Shown piece by piece: positions 1-10,500 of a stretch of DNA of 64,000 nucleotides (the first letter of the stretch is position 1; every line of letters begins with the position of its first letter). Source of the DNA: Undaria pinnatifida (lineage: Eukaryota > Sar > Phaeophyceae > Laminariales > Alariaceae); contig JABAKD010000010.1 in the NCBI GenBank assembly GCA_012845835.1, positions 17,805,204 through 17,869,203 of the forward strand, written 5' to 3'. Below the pieces are notes generated by a model. The model was not told the origin of the DNA. It ran no database searches and saw nothing but the letters and a program-made list of their open reading frames with translations. Position numbers and translations under genes: made by a program.

Positions 1-480
1 ATGGACTTCGCGAAAAAGCTGAAACCGCGATTTCGTGTAGGGGACATGGACCTACCAGAAAGAAGAAAGAGATATGCCAGTAGTCGGGAGGAGGAGGACG
101 TGGCTACAGGTATGTTCCCCGTGCGCCACAATAAGAGAGATAGGAGTCACGTAGTAGGGGAATGTGAAATATACAAGGAGGAACGTGATGTGTTAGAGGA
201 GATGAGGAAATTAGACGTATGTATATGTGACATGAAAGAGTTTGGTAGACTACTGGTAGAGAGTAGCGAGAAAACGATTGCTATCCAAGGAGATGGACGG
301 CGGCCACAGCCGGCGAAACAGGACGGGGATAGGACAAGCAAACAGTTCTCATATAGTATATGGAAGAAGCGTAATGATCGCCCAAATGTTGGAGGTGTCT
401 CCACTAGGGGTAGGGACGGTGCTTCGTCTCGAAACGGATGCGTGGTCGATGGCCATATGACTAAGGCAAGCAACAAATGA
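1..480 (+). mobile_element. 3' end of a LINE-like retrotransposon ORF
   Basis: An open frame of 159 residues ends at a TGA at 478-480. The segment reading HVVGECEIYKEERDVLEE resembles the His/Cys finger-like tail that follows the reverse transcriptase in many LINEs (H-x(n)-G/W-E-C-x2-Y-x2-ER). The Cys pair expected just before it is absent here (MFPVRHN), so this copy is probably decayed. Fragments of the same tail recur at 10337-10394 (+), 26108-26275 (-) and 63893-64000 (+), which shows it is a dispersed family. The frame is open at the window edge, so the ATG at position 1 is unlikely to be a real start. After the stop comes a C-rich stretch and a run of T. The exact clade is not determined. 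Confidence 0.65.
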
Positions 481-2080
481 GTACTTCCCCCCTCCTCCCG
501 CCGCAGCTTTTTTTTTTTTTTTTTTTCCGCCTCCGGTCGCTGATTCTATTTCTGCACGATTAAGATCTGGTCCGGGTGGGATGAGGGGGTGGGTATCGTT
601 AATGTCGTTGGTGCGCATAAAACATGCATGCACCACTGCTGCTGTTGGTGTCCCGACTTTTTTTTAGTCGAGGAATAGTTGTGGGCGTGGTTTTGCTACT
701 ACTTGTCACACTGGCTCTTTTGGGACTACTTCCTCCCCGCCAACGCGCTGAAATATGAAAAACGTGCAACCTGATGAGCAATTCCATATGTTTGTGTGTG
801 TTTTCGCATATAGCTGATCTTACAACGAAGAAGATCGTAAAGCCTCAAAGGCATGCCAGCATTGGCGTGTTTTCGATTTGCCAACTTTTGTTGGGTTGGA
901 ACACGTTTGTGTTGGAACACATTTATGAGCAGTATAGGAACCGACAAATGTCAAGCGTTCAAGAAGACCAACCAACCAACCCGAGAAAAAATTAGGTTCG
1001 AAAAAAAAAAAAAATGGTACATACCTGGTAGGAAAAAAAAACGCATGTTTTGACCGTTTTTTTCGCTGATTTTTGGTAGGTTGGGTTGCGTTGGCCTTGG
1101 ATTGCGACGTTCGACGGTTTCAAAACTATCAGACAGGTGACAATGGAAGGCCAAAAGTTTAAAATTCCCGAAGATCCCAGCCAAATTTTGCTCGAACGGT
1201 CGCCTATGGACCCAATTTGGTAGATTTTTTTTCGAAACTTTCCAGGAATTCGGAAAAAAATTATCGCGGCGATCCTGGCCAACATCGGCCTGAGAAATTC
1301 TCAAGTAGATCTTGGATTAGACGCGGCGCAATTTCGTGTTCTCCACACACTTCGTTCGACGAAATCAACGACAGCGTCGTGATCTCTGAACGTGGCGAGC
1401 TAGTTAGGGGCTCCGACCCCCCCCTGGTGTACAGCGCTCACTCTACGGCCGGTGGTTCGTGGCGGGCGCCGATCAGGCTTCTGTTGAAAACATATCTGGC
1501 GGTTGGTGTGTAGAAAACTGAGACAAAAACTCTCTATCGTCTCCCAACGGGCGAAAAACAGAATTTTGAGAGGGTGTGACGGAAGACCACCGGACAACAC
1601 AAGCAACCTCTCGCGCCCTAGGGCATGGATCGAGATGAACTCTTCAGCGCTGTCACCTGCACTCATGTGACCTTGTCCGGAACGAAGAGGAGTTACCATG
1701 GGTTGTATCTATCTCGAGATCGAAGTTCAATCGTGTTTGGTGGGCAGTGTTGATCAAGGCTTGATGGGAATTAGACGAATTGACCTGTCGGACCACATGA
1801 CCAAAAAAAGAGCCAGAAGAAAACATTTTTAGTCAATTTTCCCCATAGCGACTTTACCCGGAATCTTTTAGCAAATATCCCCCAAAAAAAGTTTGGAAAC
1901 ATTTTGGCCAAACTATCGGCTTTCCATTTTCATCGGCCTTTCTACATGTTTTTCTACCCAACTCCTATGTATACCCAAGCAAAGTAGGTGAATCGCAAAC
2001 ACCCTCTGAGTGTTTCGCTAGGCCTTCGGCTGAGAAGCCCCGCCGGCCAATATGCTGACGCTGACCAAGAACTGCTACTG

Positions 2081-2262
2081 CAGTGGGTACCCCCATTTAT
2101 GAGCGCCCCGTGACAAGCCGAAACAGGCACTCTCCACTACACATTGCTCTTATCGGTAGGGGGAACTGTCTCGCTTTTGGTATATGCGGGACATGCCGAT
2201 TTAACCGCTCTTGGCTCCCGGATGCTCTTATCGTGGGCGCTTTTAAATCGTGGTACCCACTG
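2081..2262. mobile_element. Foldback element with terminal inverted repeats
   Basis: CAGTGGGTACC at 2081-2091 is matched exactly by its inverse GGTACCCACTG at 2252-2262. The inverted match continues inward with mismatches for about 28 bp (ATTTATGAGCGCCC against GGGCGCTTTTAAAT). The 182-bp length and lack of an ORF suggest a non-autonomous DNA transposon. A clear target-site duplication is not seen. Confidence 0.5.
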
Positions 2263-2600
2263 TACAAAGTAGGGGTTTTCCAGTAAGTAAGGCGGAGGTG
2301 TGCGCAGAGAAATTTGGCCTCCTTTTTGGGGGAAGCCGCCTTGTTCAAGCCAGGTTAAGAGTGCCTTTCCTCAGTCGTACCCGCTGTACGTGCTTCGGAG
2401 ATACATGCGTGGAATACTCTGCACGAAGCGGGGAGTGTGGGCGAGACAACTCGACAAACAGGCCAGGGGTATAGGTCGGCATGCCTAGCATGCCTAGCAC
2501 CGACTCAGGCCCTAGGAAGATCTATCTTGAGTATGTCCTAGGGGTCCTCCAAGGGGTCGATGATGATGATGATGATGATGACGATGCGACTTCCGCCCCC

Positions 2601-2664
2601 GGTGGTAATCGGTTAGTGTCGCAACTGTTATGCTAAGTTCGATTTTGAGGGTTCGAGTCCAGCA
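2601..2664 (+). other. Degenerate tRNA-like / pol III promoter relic
   Basis: GGTTCGAGTCC at 2650-2660 matches the B-box/T-loop consensus. A D-arm-like stretch (GTGGTAATCGGTTAGTG) lies about 40 bp upstream, as in tRNA-Asn-type genes. The T stem has two mismatches and no acceptor stem is evident, so it is not a working tRNA. A tRNA-derived SINE head is possible. Confidence 0.3.
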
Positions 2665-2764
2665 AAAGGCTTTTTTCTTTAGTATGTCACTCTTGTCCGG
2701 AAATATAAGAATGACTTTGGTTCAATAATAGTGTGCAAATGTTTCTTATATTTCCGTCCAAATT

Positions 2765-2960
2765 GTAGGTGACATGCCGCGCGTGCGAGAGCGCAAGTTG
2801 GCTAAATTTGATGCCAAATCGACGAGCAGGGGCAATGCCGAACTCTATGCGACATGAAAACGAAGGCATGTACCGGGTGGCTGGTCCAGAAGGCCGCTGA
2901 GGGTATGTAAAGCATCTTACTAGTTGAGATGGAAAGTAAAAGGTTGACCCTCGAAAACAA
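2765..2960 (+). repeat. Dispersed ~200-bp repeat, copy 1
   Basis: The order of blocks is shared with copies at 3945-4165 and 12720-12885: GCGAGAGCG, then a GAAATCGACGGGC-like block, then ATGAAGGCA-TACCGGG, then TGTCCAGAAGG, then a purine-rich end near GAAAGTAAAAG. This copy is diverged and has no ORF. Confidence 0.5.
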
Positions 2961-3717
2961 AAAATTGCAGTCCGGAACACGGCGAAGTATATCCGGCCGG
3001 GGCAGGTGGCTTGTTCGGCAGGAGGAGGCCTATTCCAACCCAGTACGTTAAGGCACCGAGTTTATCGTCAATAATAAGAGAAATCGGGCTCAATTAACAG
3101 CCGTCAAGTCGGCTTGCCACGCCTTGTGGCGCTCATACTATAATGATTAATTTCTTCATTCCATTTATTATCCTATCGCACTACTCTCGCGCTCCCTGCC
3201 AGTGGTAACTCCAGATCCGGGGTCACATACATATGTAGCGGGCCCTCCCCACCCCTCCCCACTACGGTATAATAACGCCTTCGTTTTCATCATCGTTATC
3301 GCGAGAAGAATTCAGCGCTTTCTTCCCCCGTCGACTCGCGTCGAACCTATATGACTGTGACACGTATGCTAAAAGCTACTTGGTACCAGGTATGTGACAA
3401 GAGTCGGCGTCCCCGACGGAGTAGTAGATGAATCTCTTACCTGCTAAAAAGGTCAAAGGTCATGGGTTCAAGTCTCATCGAGTGTGTGTGTGTGTTCTTC
3501 ACATTAAACCGTTCTTCTACTCGTCGACATCCAGCACACCCAGTGTCCGTACTGATTCTTCACCCTAGAAAGATCAGCTCTGTGGTCACAAGCCACGACA
3601 CAGAGATAATGCATCGTAATGCATGCGACAACGCAATGTCATGCCCTAGTACTGGGTACGACAGGCACAACATACATACGTCAGCAACAGAAATACATTG
3701 GAAGAGAGAAATACGAA

Positions 3718-3830
3718 ATGAACAAAAACAAAAACAAAAACAAAAACAAAAAACAAGAAACAAAATAAGAAAACAAATAAAAACAAAGATAAAAATAAAA
3801 CAAAAAGTGAAACAAACAAAATGAAGGGGA
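3718..3830 (+). repeat. AAAAAC / AAAC microsatellite
   Basis: This is a simple A-rich repeat that decays from AAAAAC units into AAAC and AAAT units. ORFs across it are artefacts. Confidence 0.9.
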
Positions 3831-3944
3831 AATCGAAGAAACAACCCAACCGCAAAGGAGAGCCAAAGCTCGGAAAAGAAACATAATAAGTGCACACTAT
3901 TAATAGTGCTCGTAGGGACTTTTTCTTCCAAAAAAAATGACGGG

Positions 3945-4165
3945 CGGAAAGCGCGAGAGCGTGAATTAGCGAAATTCGATGAAATCGACGGGCTTAAAAA
4001 GCTGAAAAGTAGACCAGCCGAACGCTATTGACGATAAAATGAAGGCAAGTACCGGGGGGGGGGAAAGGATGACAAATGTGACCACGGCATGTCCAGAAGG
4101 TCGCGGAGAGGGGAAAAACCTCTTACGACTTGAGCTAGAATGTGAAGAGTGATTATTAAACAAAT
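3945..4165 (+). repeat. Dispersed ~200-bp repeat, copy 2
   Basis: It shares with 2765-2960 and 12720-12885 the GCGAGAGCGTGA-TTAGC start, the GATAAAATGAAGGCAAG-TACCGGGGG middle and the GTGACCACGGC-TGTCCAGAAG block. No ORF is conserved across the copies. Confidence 0.55.
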
Positions 4166-4551
4166 AAAAGAGTGACAGTTCGGGTCGTGAGATCTACGTC
4201 TGTCGCGAGAAGTTGCAAATGCTCGCCCCGCTGTTGGAGCGTGCTGCGGTGAAGGTTTTGCGAGGCTGAAAGCTTACGTCGTCTCCAGCCGAAAGAAAAG
4301 AAAAAATATGGTTATTTTCACAAGCTTATTCAATACGGCATGCCTGGTGATGTATAACAATCGCAGCCCGTTGTCCAATCGATGCCGACGTTGAGATCGG
4401 TTCCATCCGATCGGTACGGCTTCCATCGCAGAAACATTGTGCCCCTTTTCCTAAAACAGTGTACCTGGTATCTCTTTGGTGATCTGCGTTGCTGTATTCC
4501 GGTCACTTTGTGCCTTTTTCATGTTGTGCGTCGCTGTTTCCGGCGACCTAG

Positions 4552-7500
4552 GCGGTGTTCGACCTGTTCTTCCGCAAGTGTCCCTTCAAAGGCCAGTTCA
4601 CCGTCTTCGCAGGTGACAATTCATTACGCAATAGATGTTCCTCGATGGTGCCGCTCGAGTAGTGCCGGCTTACCGCTGTAGTGCTTGTATAATTGCTTGG
4701 CACAGATGGGAACAGCCAGTAGGGGCAGTTGCGGAGTAGTGCCGGTTGCCGCTGTAGTGCCGGTATATCCCCCTATAGTGCATATACCGCACTATAGAGG
4801 GATTACCACTACTGTGTGCGTGTTGATATATCTCTGTCTCACAGTCTGTGATCACAAGAGCATGCACTTGATTTTTTTAGGCGCGATCGTTTCGGCATGC
4901 ATAGTCTGCAAAGATGAGCTTCGACGAAAACTCACAGCCGTAGGGTGTACTTTCAGTTGTTAATAGTATGTATCTTTCTTGGACGAAGCACTAAGACGGA
5001 CTTTGGTTGTGCTCATGTGTTGTCCGTGATCTGTGTATAGTACAGGTCCCGCCCAGGAACGGTCTCAAGTCATGTACTGTAGGCCATACGTCTCCCATCC
5101 GGCAACATGACCTAGACCCTGCAGATCATGTAGGGACCAGGGATCTGTCTTGCCTGAATTAAGATGCACAAATAATAAAATCACCCGACAACGTGCTTTA
5201 CAGACCGTGCAGACGATAAAAAGAGTATAGGTCCCCATTTCCTTTCATGATATGGCGTGTCATCGATCGTTGTAGGTGAGCTTTGGGCAGAAAGAGGCAA
5301 ATACAGATGAGTATAGACAAGTATAAGTAGGTTCAGGTACATACCTGGTACAGCACTAGAGACCCCTGGGGCCCCCAGTAAGGCTGTGGTGTGGTGTACA
5401 CTATAGAGAGCAATATGACCGCCTTATTGGGGGAAGCCTACCGCCTTATCCAGGCTACGAGTGCAATTCCTCTGCCGCGCCAAGCGATTTTGACCGCCTT
5501 ATATCGGGATACCGCGTTATATAGGGATACCGCGTTATATAGGGATACCGCCTTATTGGGGTGGGGGGTCCCCTACTCTAGTGTAGTAGTAGAACTACAT
5601 ACCAAGTATTGACGTGTGATGACGTTTTTTTCGTTGCGGACGATCCGAAAAACGAAACCCTTCAGTTAGTTGGGTGTGCGTCGACGGCCGATGTTACACC
5701 ATTTTCGTAACGTAAGACTCCTTGTAGGGATTTAACTGCCCCGGAATACTGCGCACAGATAGATGAAACCGGCAGGTGAAACTACCTGGACCCCGCAGAT
5801 CATATACCAGGTAGACCGTGGATATATCTGCCGTGCGGAACATAGGGATCTGATCTGACCTGAGCTGCCCGATGGGTGGAATCCTTTCCGCGCAGTGCAG
5901 GCCTAAGCGAGGTAGTAGTCGGACGCCCTGACGAATGAAGGATTTGCCGGAGGAACGAACATCAGTTACCTGAGAAGCATCCCGCCGGACCATTAGGATA
6001 GTTTTTTTATTTTACCTGACTTGCCCACTGACTTACCGCTGCATTCCAACCATACTAGTAATAGGTGATTTTATCAGTCGGGGCGGCGTCAGTCAAAACA
6101 TGTTTTGGCCGACAAGTGCTACATACGCCTACTGTAGCTTGCGTTGCGCCGTGCGTTCTCCCTCCACGGTGCAGGCCTTAGCGAGGTGATCGCCCTGATC
6201 AACAGTTTCTCCTTTTCGCCGGAGGACATCAGCTATCTGAGAACCATCCTGCCGGCCTGCGAGGATGGTTTTTTTACCTGGCTCGGCGGATTGGATTGCC
6301 GGGATGTTCGCGTGTACGCTTTGGCGGAAGGCACGCTTTGCTTCCCTCGGGTGCCGCTCGTAAGGGTTGAGGTACGATGTTATCGTCGTTTTTGAAAAAT
6401 TGCCATGTTTTTTTTTGTTTCCGTATGTAGAATGGTCAAAATCGGCAACATATCTGGTCGCGTGCTCTGATAGTCTTGCCGGTACCGCCCCGGGCTGTAT
6501 CCACTTCGTATTGCGATTCACGCGATAAACTAACGTAGGTGTAATATTTGCAAAATAGTAATGCCGCGTTGCTTTCATGAAGCCCAATTATTCACACACA
6601 GAGAATATGAACCAACGTATCTCGTTCTCAATTGCAATCAAACCGCAGATTGTTCTTGGTTCGGTTCTCTACCTCGAACAATCCTCTCCAATCATGAAGG
6701 CGTTTTCCTGCCTTGCGCGGCCACGAAGTTGCGTGTTCGTGGAACTGTATAACGGCGCGCGGAATTTTTGTGCCTCAGCCGCTGGGGCGTATGTTTTGTG
6801 GATTGTGATGCTATGAAATGTCCTACAAGTATTGCTAGTACAGCTGTACTGCTTTTGGCTACAGCTCAAAGATTGACCTCAGCATACATCTTTCAACTGA
6901 AGCGAGCGGTTGTATACATACGAAGGATGTTCGCAACTCCCTCAGCTTGGGCATCGCCAGTTCGCGTTGCTTCGGGGAGGTAGACATCCACAGCCCCCCC
7001 CCCCCCCCCTCCCTCCTACCCCTCGGTATGCTTGGTCGTGGTGTGCGGCGCACGACAGGGCCCGTTAGCTGTGGCACAGCTTTTAGAGACCCCGTTGTTG
7101 AACCTCATCAACTACCCGTCGCTCATCGCGACCAATGCGGCAAGATTAAGAGTGGCGGCCGGCCCAGAGAAGGGGATGCTAGAGTTTGGGCTGCGACGGG
7201 CGCAGGTACGGTTGTATGGAACGCGTTTCTTTTTTTCGTAGCGCTGTGTAGCTTGCGTCACCTCGCTAGACCCCCCCCTGCTGGCGAGCCTGTGTATTTT
7301 TTTACGTACGTAATATTTTCGGTGTTTCGTTGGGTATTTCTCTCGTTTTTGTTTTCTGTCTTCGTTATCATTTTTTTTTTTCATTCTCCTCCGACTTGTA
7401 CGTTGATTTAGTTTCCTCGGTGGCGTGCGGTGTAGTCGCTTTCAGCTGCGAGTCTTGAAACGTATGTACCAGTATGGACCTGGCACGTACGTACGCTGAC

Positions 7501-10500
7501 TTCTGATTTCACTTGATATTTGGGCGGATGTATGACTTGCTTCAGCTATCATATGATTTATGCGCGCACGATTTTGATTTGTTTTATTCTTCCCTGGGGC
7601 ATTCTTCCACTACGGAGTGACTGGAGCCTGTCCTGTGACCACGGACTTGATTATGCGAGCTGTTGTGAGAAAACAGCAATGGTTCGGTTCGGTTCGATTC
7701 GGTTCGGTTCGGTTCGCTACGGTACGGTACGGTACGGACCTTCTTGACCATCTGTGTGAAAATGAGGTGTCACCGTCCACGACGCATAGTTATCGCGGCA
7801 TATTGACGCACAGTCGTGACCCCTTACCAGTGCGGTTATAACCGCATTCAACTGGAACCCCGAACTATCCCAGCATGGTGCAATACAGTACTACTCTGTA
7901 GGACGAAGTCGTGACAAGCGATTCTGACCGCACCGAACTGACACCCCGCACTAAATAGCACCGCACTGTCGTGGACACACTCGACTGTACCTGGATTTCG
8001 CCCGACGATTGCATTCGTTTATGTGTTGGGACTCCGCTGTGGTCCAGTGTCCGATTTCACCGACTTTCTTGGGCAGGGTTGTCTTCATCGAATCCTCAGG
8101 CTGCCGGCTTGCGCTTTTGTTGCGCGTGAGATTCAGCGCTCCCTTCGCCAGTCGGTATCGATTGGCCTCAAGTTTATAGCCCAGTAATTTTTTTTTTTCC
8201 CCTCGGGGGATGGGGGTGCGCCTGGCTGTGTTCGGTTCAACTCTGCCCGGAACTGCAAGGACCGTTTCTTTTGTGTATTCATGTGAATACCCAAATTACC
8301 CCTTGTATTCACGGATTTGAGCTGTGAGTCGGCACGACTCAAGCCACCAACCAATTATTAGTCGGGCTAATAGTTAGTCGTTTCCCGGAGGTACCGGCTA
8401 TCCGACTTGTTGGGTTTCCGTACTTGCAGGAATGGTTGTTTACTGCGGGATGCATTTGTTTTTGGGCGGAGGCCACCTAGGCCGGGGGTAGCTGATTTGA
8501 CTAGCTCCGCTCGCCTGACTTGAGTCGGCGGGTCGGCTGGCCATCAGCTGGCTTCTCCTGCCGACTTGCCGACTAAAGTCAGTTAGTTGGCTGTAACGGC
8601 ACGTACTTTTTTTTTTTTTTTAATCCTCCGGTGGATGGGGAAAAATAAAGCTTTCGCTCACCACACTTTCACGTATTTTCATACGCGTCGTGTGTCGATT
8701 TAACTCAGTTGCTTTCGCAGCCCAACGCTAGCTGGCGCACCCTTCGGATCCCATTGTGGGTATAGCGTAAGCTGTCCCTATCAGTGGTCTTCGTTACAAC
8801 CCCGGCAGCGCAAGCTGCCGTTGTATACAGACTTTTTGTGTATGTCGACCCGGCCTGTCCCCTGAGGGTCAGGTTCGGTGGAGATAGCCACCCGGAATGT
8901 CATCTTTCCGGGTAGTGTGGGACTTGCGTAAGGTCACCCATCAACAAAACCCCTGGCCATGGGAGATGGCCTTCCGCAGGACTTGGTCCAGTTACGGTCC
9001 ACCCTACCCATTCGGGCGTTGGTCCTCTACCGCTTGGCTATTAGTCCAACGTACTCACAGCTCTACGGATTAGAGTGGTAGTTTTTGACAGGTGGTCTCC
9101 CCAGAGAACAACCCACGCAAGGTACTTGTTGAGCTTTGGGGCAGTTTCGGCTCGGAGGCCGCGATAAATAATTGCCGCGTGTATCCTGGATCTCGCCGAT
9201 TCTGGAGTGCCAAAAGGGCCCAGGTGAATCGTCTCGTTACTCGTACATCGGGAGCTTCACCAGTACCAGCAACACGTTCTGGCGAGAGAGCTCGTCTGCC
9301 TCAAAATTATCTCACACAAATCCCAAGTCAAGTGTTCCCCAAAATGTAGCACTAAAGGGCGAAATCACTTCCTCGTGTGTCCGGGATCTCGCCGGTTTTG
9401 GATTGCCAACAGGGGGAGCGCTATTCGCGCCCCGTTACTCGTAAATCAGGGGCTTGACCGGTGTACCAGCAACATGTTGGCAGGAAATCTCGTTTGCCTC
9501 CAATTTATCTCACAGTATCTCTAAGTTATTTATATCCAAACATGTAGTACTGAAAGGGTTAAATCGCTGCCTCGTGTGTCCGGGACCTCGCCGGTTTTGG
9601 ATCGCCACATGGCCCGGATAGAGCGCAGTCCGCGTCTCGGCACTCGTTACATATCGGGGGACTCAACGGCACTACGTATCAATGTCTTGGCGGGAAGGCT
9701 CGTTGGCACCGAAATTTTTCCACACTAACTCCAAGTCGTTTGTACCCCTCAATATGGATGCAGTACTAAATGCGTCATGTAATAAGTGCCTCGTGTGTTC
9801 GGGGTCTCGCCGGTTTTGGATTGGCAACAGGGCCCGGACGGAGCGCTGTCCGCATCTCGCTACTCGTACATGGGGGGCTTCAACGGCACAAGCAATGTCT
9901 TGGCGGGAAAGCTCATTGGCATCGACGTTCGGGGAACCCATGCACACTCCTTTGTGCAGTCCTACACGTCGTTTGACCAGGTACGTGCTGCGTGGCGAAG
10001 TGCCACGAGTAAAAGGCGCTCTCAAGCTGCTGTTGCCGCGTTACAAACTTCGCTGTCAGGTTTAATATATGTTGCAAATACGCCGGCTGTGAGTTCGACC
10101 GATTCAGTGGTCGATACTCAGCTTTTCATGCTGCGTGTTACACGTGGGCACTGTTCTATATTTCTCGTGACATTTTTGTGATTTTTTTGGTAGGATGGGG
10201 ACATGCCGGTAGCCCATCGATTGATGGTTGGATAGTGGCGCTGTGAAACCTCTTTCAGACACGCGCATTCTTACGCTATTGTACCGCTCCGCATTGAGCG
10301 CCCGAAGGTGTCAGGGGTAGGAGCGGTACATAACCCTCGAATGGGAATGCGTAGTCAATGGCCACGTGCCTAAGGCAAGCGATAAATGGGTGCGCCCCCC
10401 CGCCACCGCCCCGCGCCCCGCCCTTGTTGCGTTTGGCCTGGTTCGGGCAGATCAAAGACCCGAACTTGGACGGGAAACATTTTGTGGGGGCGGTGAAGGC

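Larger units (their letters stand above)
481..4551. other. Repeat-rich stretch upstream of first recognised NAPRT exon
   Basis: No coding exon is recognised here. The stretch holds the LINE 3' flank with a T run (509-526), a 182-bp foldback element (2081-2262), a tRNA-like relic (2601-2664), a second weaker tRNA-like arm near 3420-3480, two copies of a roughly 200-bp dispersed repeat (2765-2960 and 3945-4165) and an AAAAAC microsatellite. The missing NAPRT N-terminal exon, which should carry a DLYQ-type motif and a YAYW motif, was searched for by eye and not found. It probably lies upstream of the window. Confidence 0.5.

Noticed and set aside
3420-3480. A tRNA-Ser-like gene ending in GGGTTCAAGTCTCAT
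   Set aside because: The T arm is good, but neither the anticodon stem nor the acceptor stem pairs, so it is at most a relic.
9682-10065. 127-residue plus-strand ORF and its neighbours as separate genes
   Set aside because: They are other-frame readings across the exon-4 relics and the true NAPRT exon.
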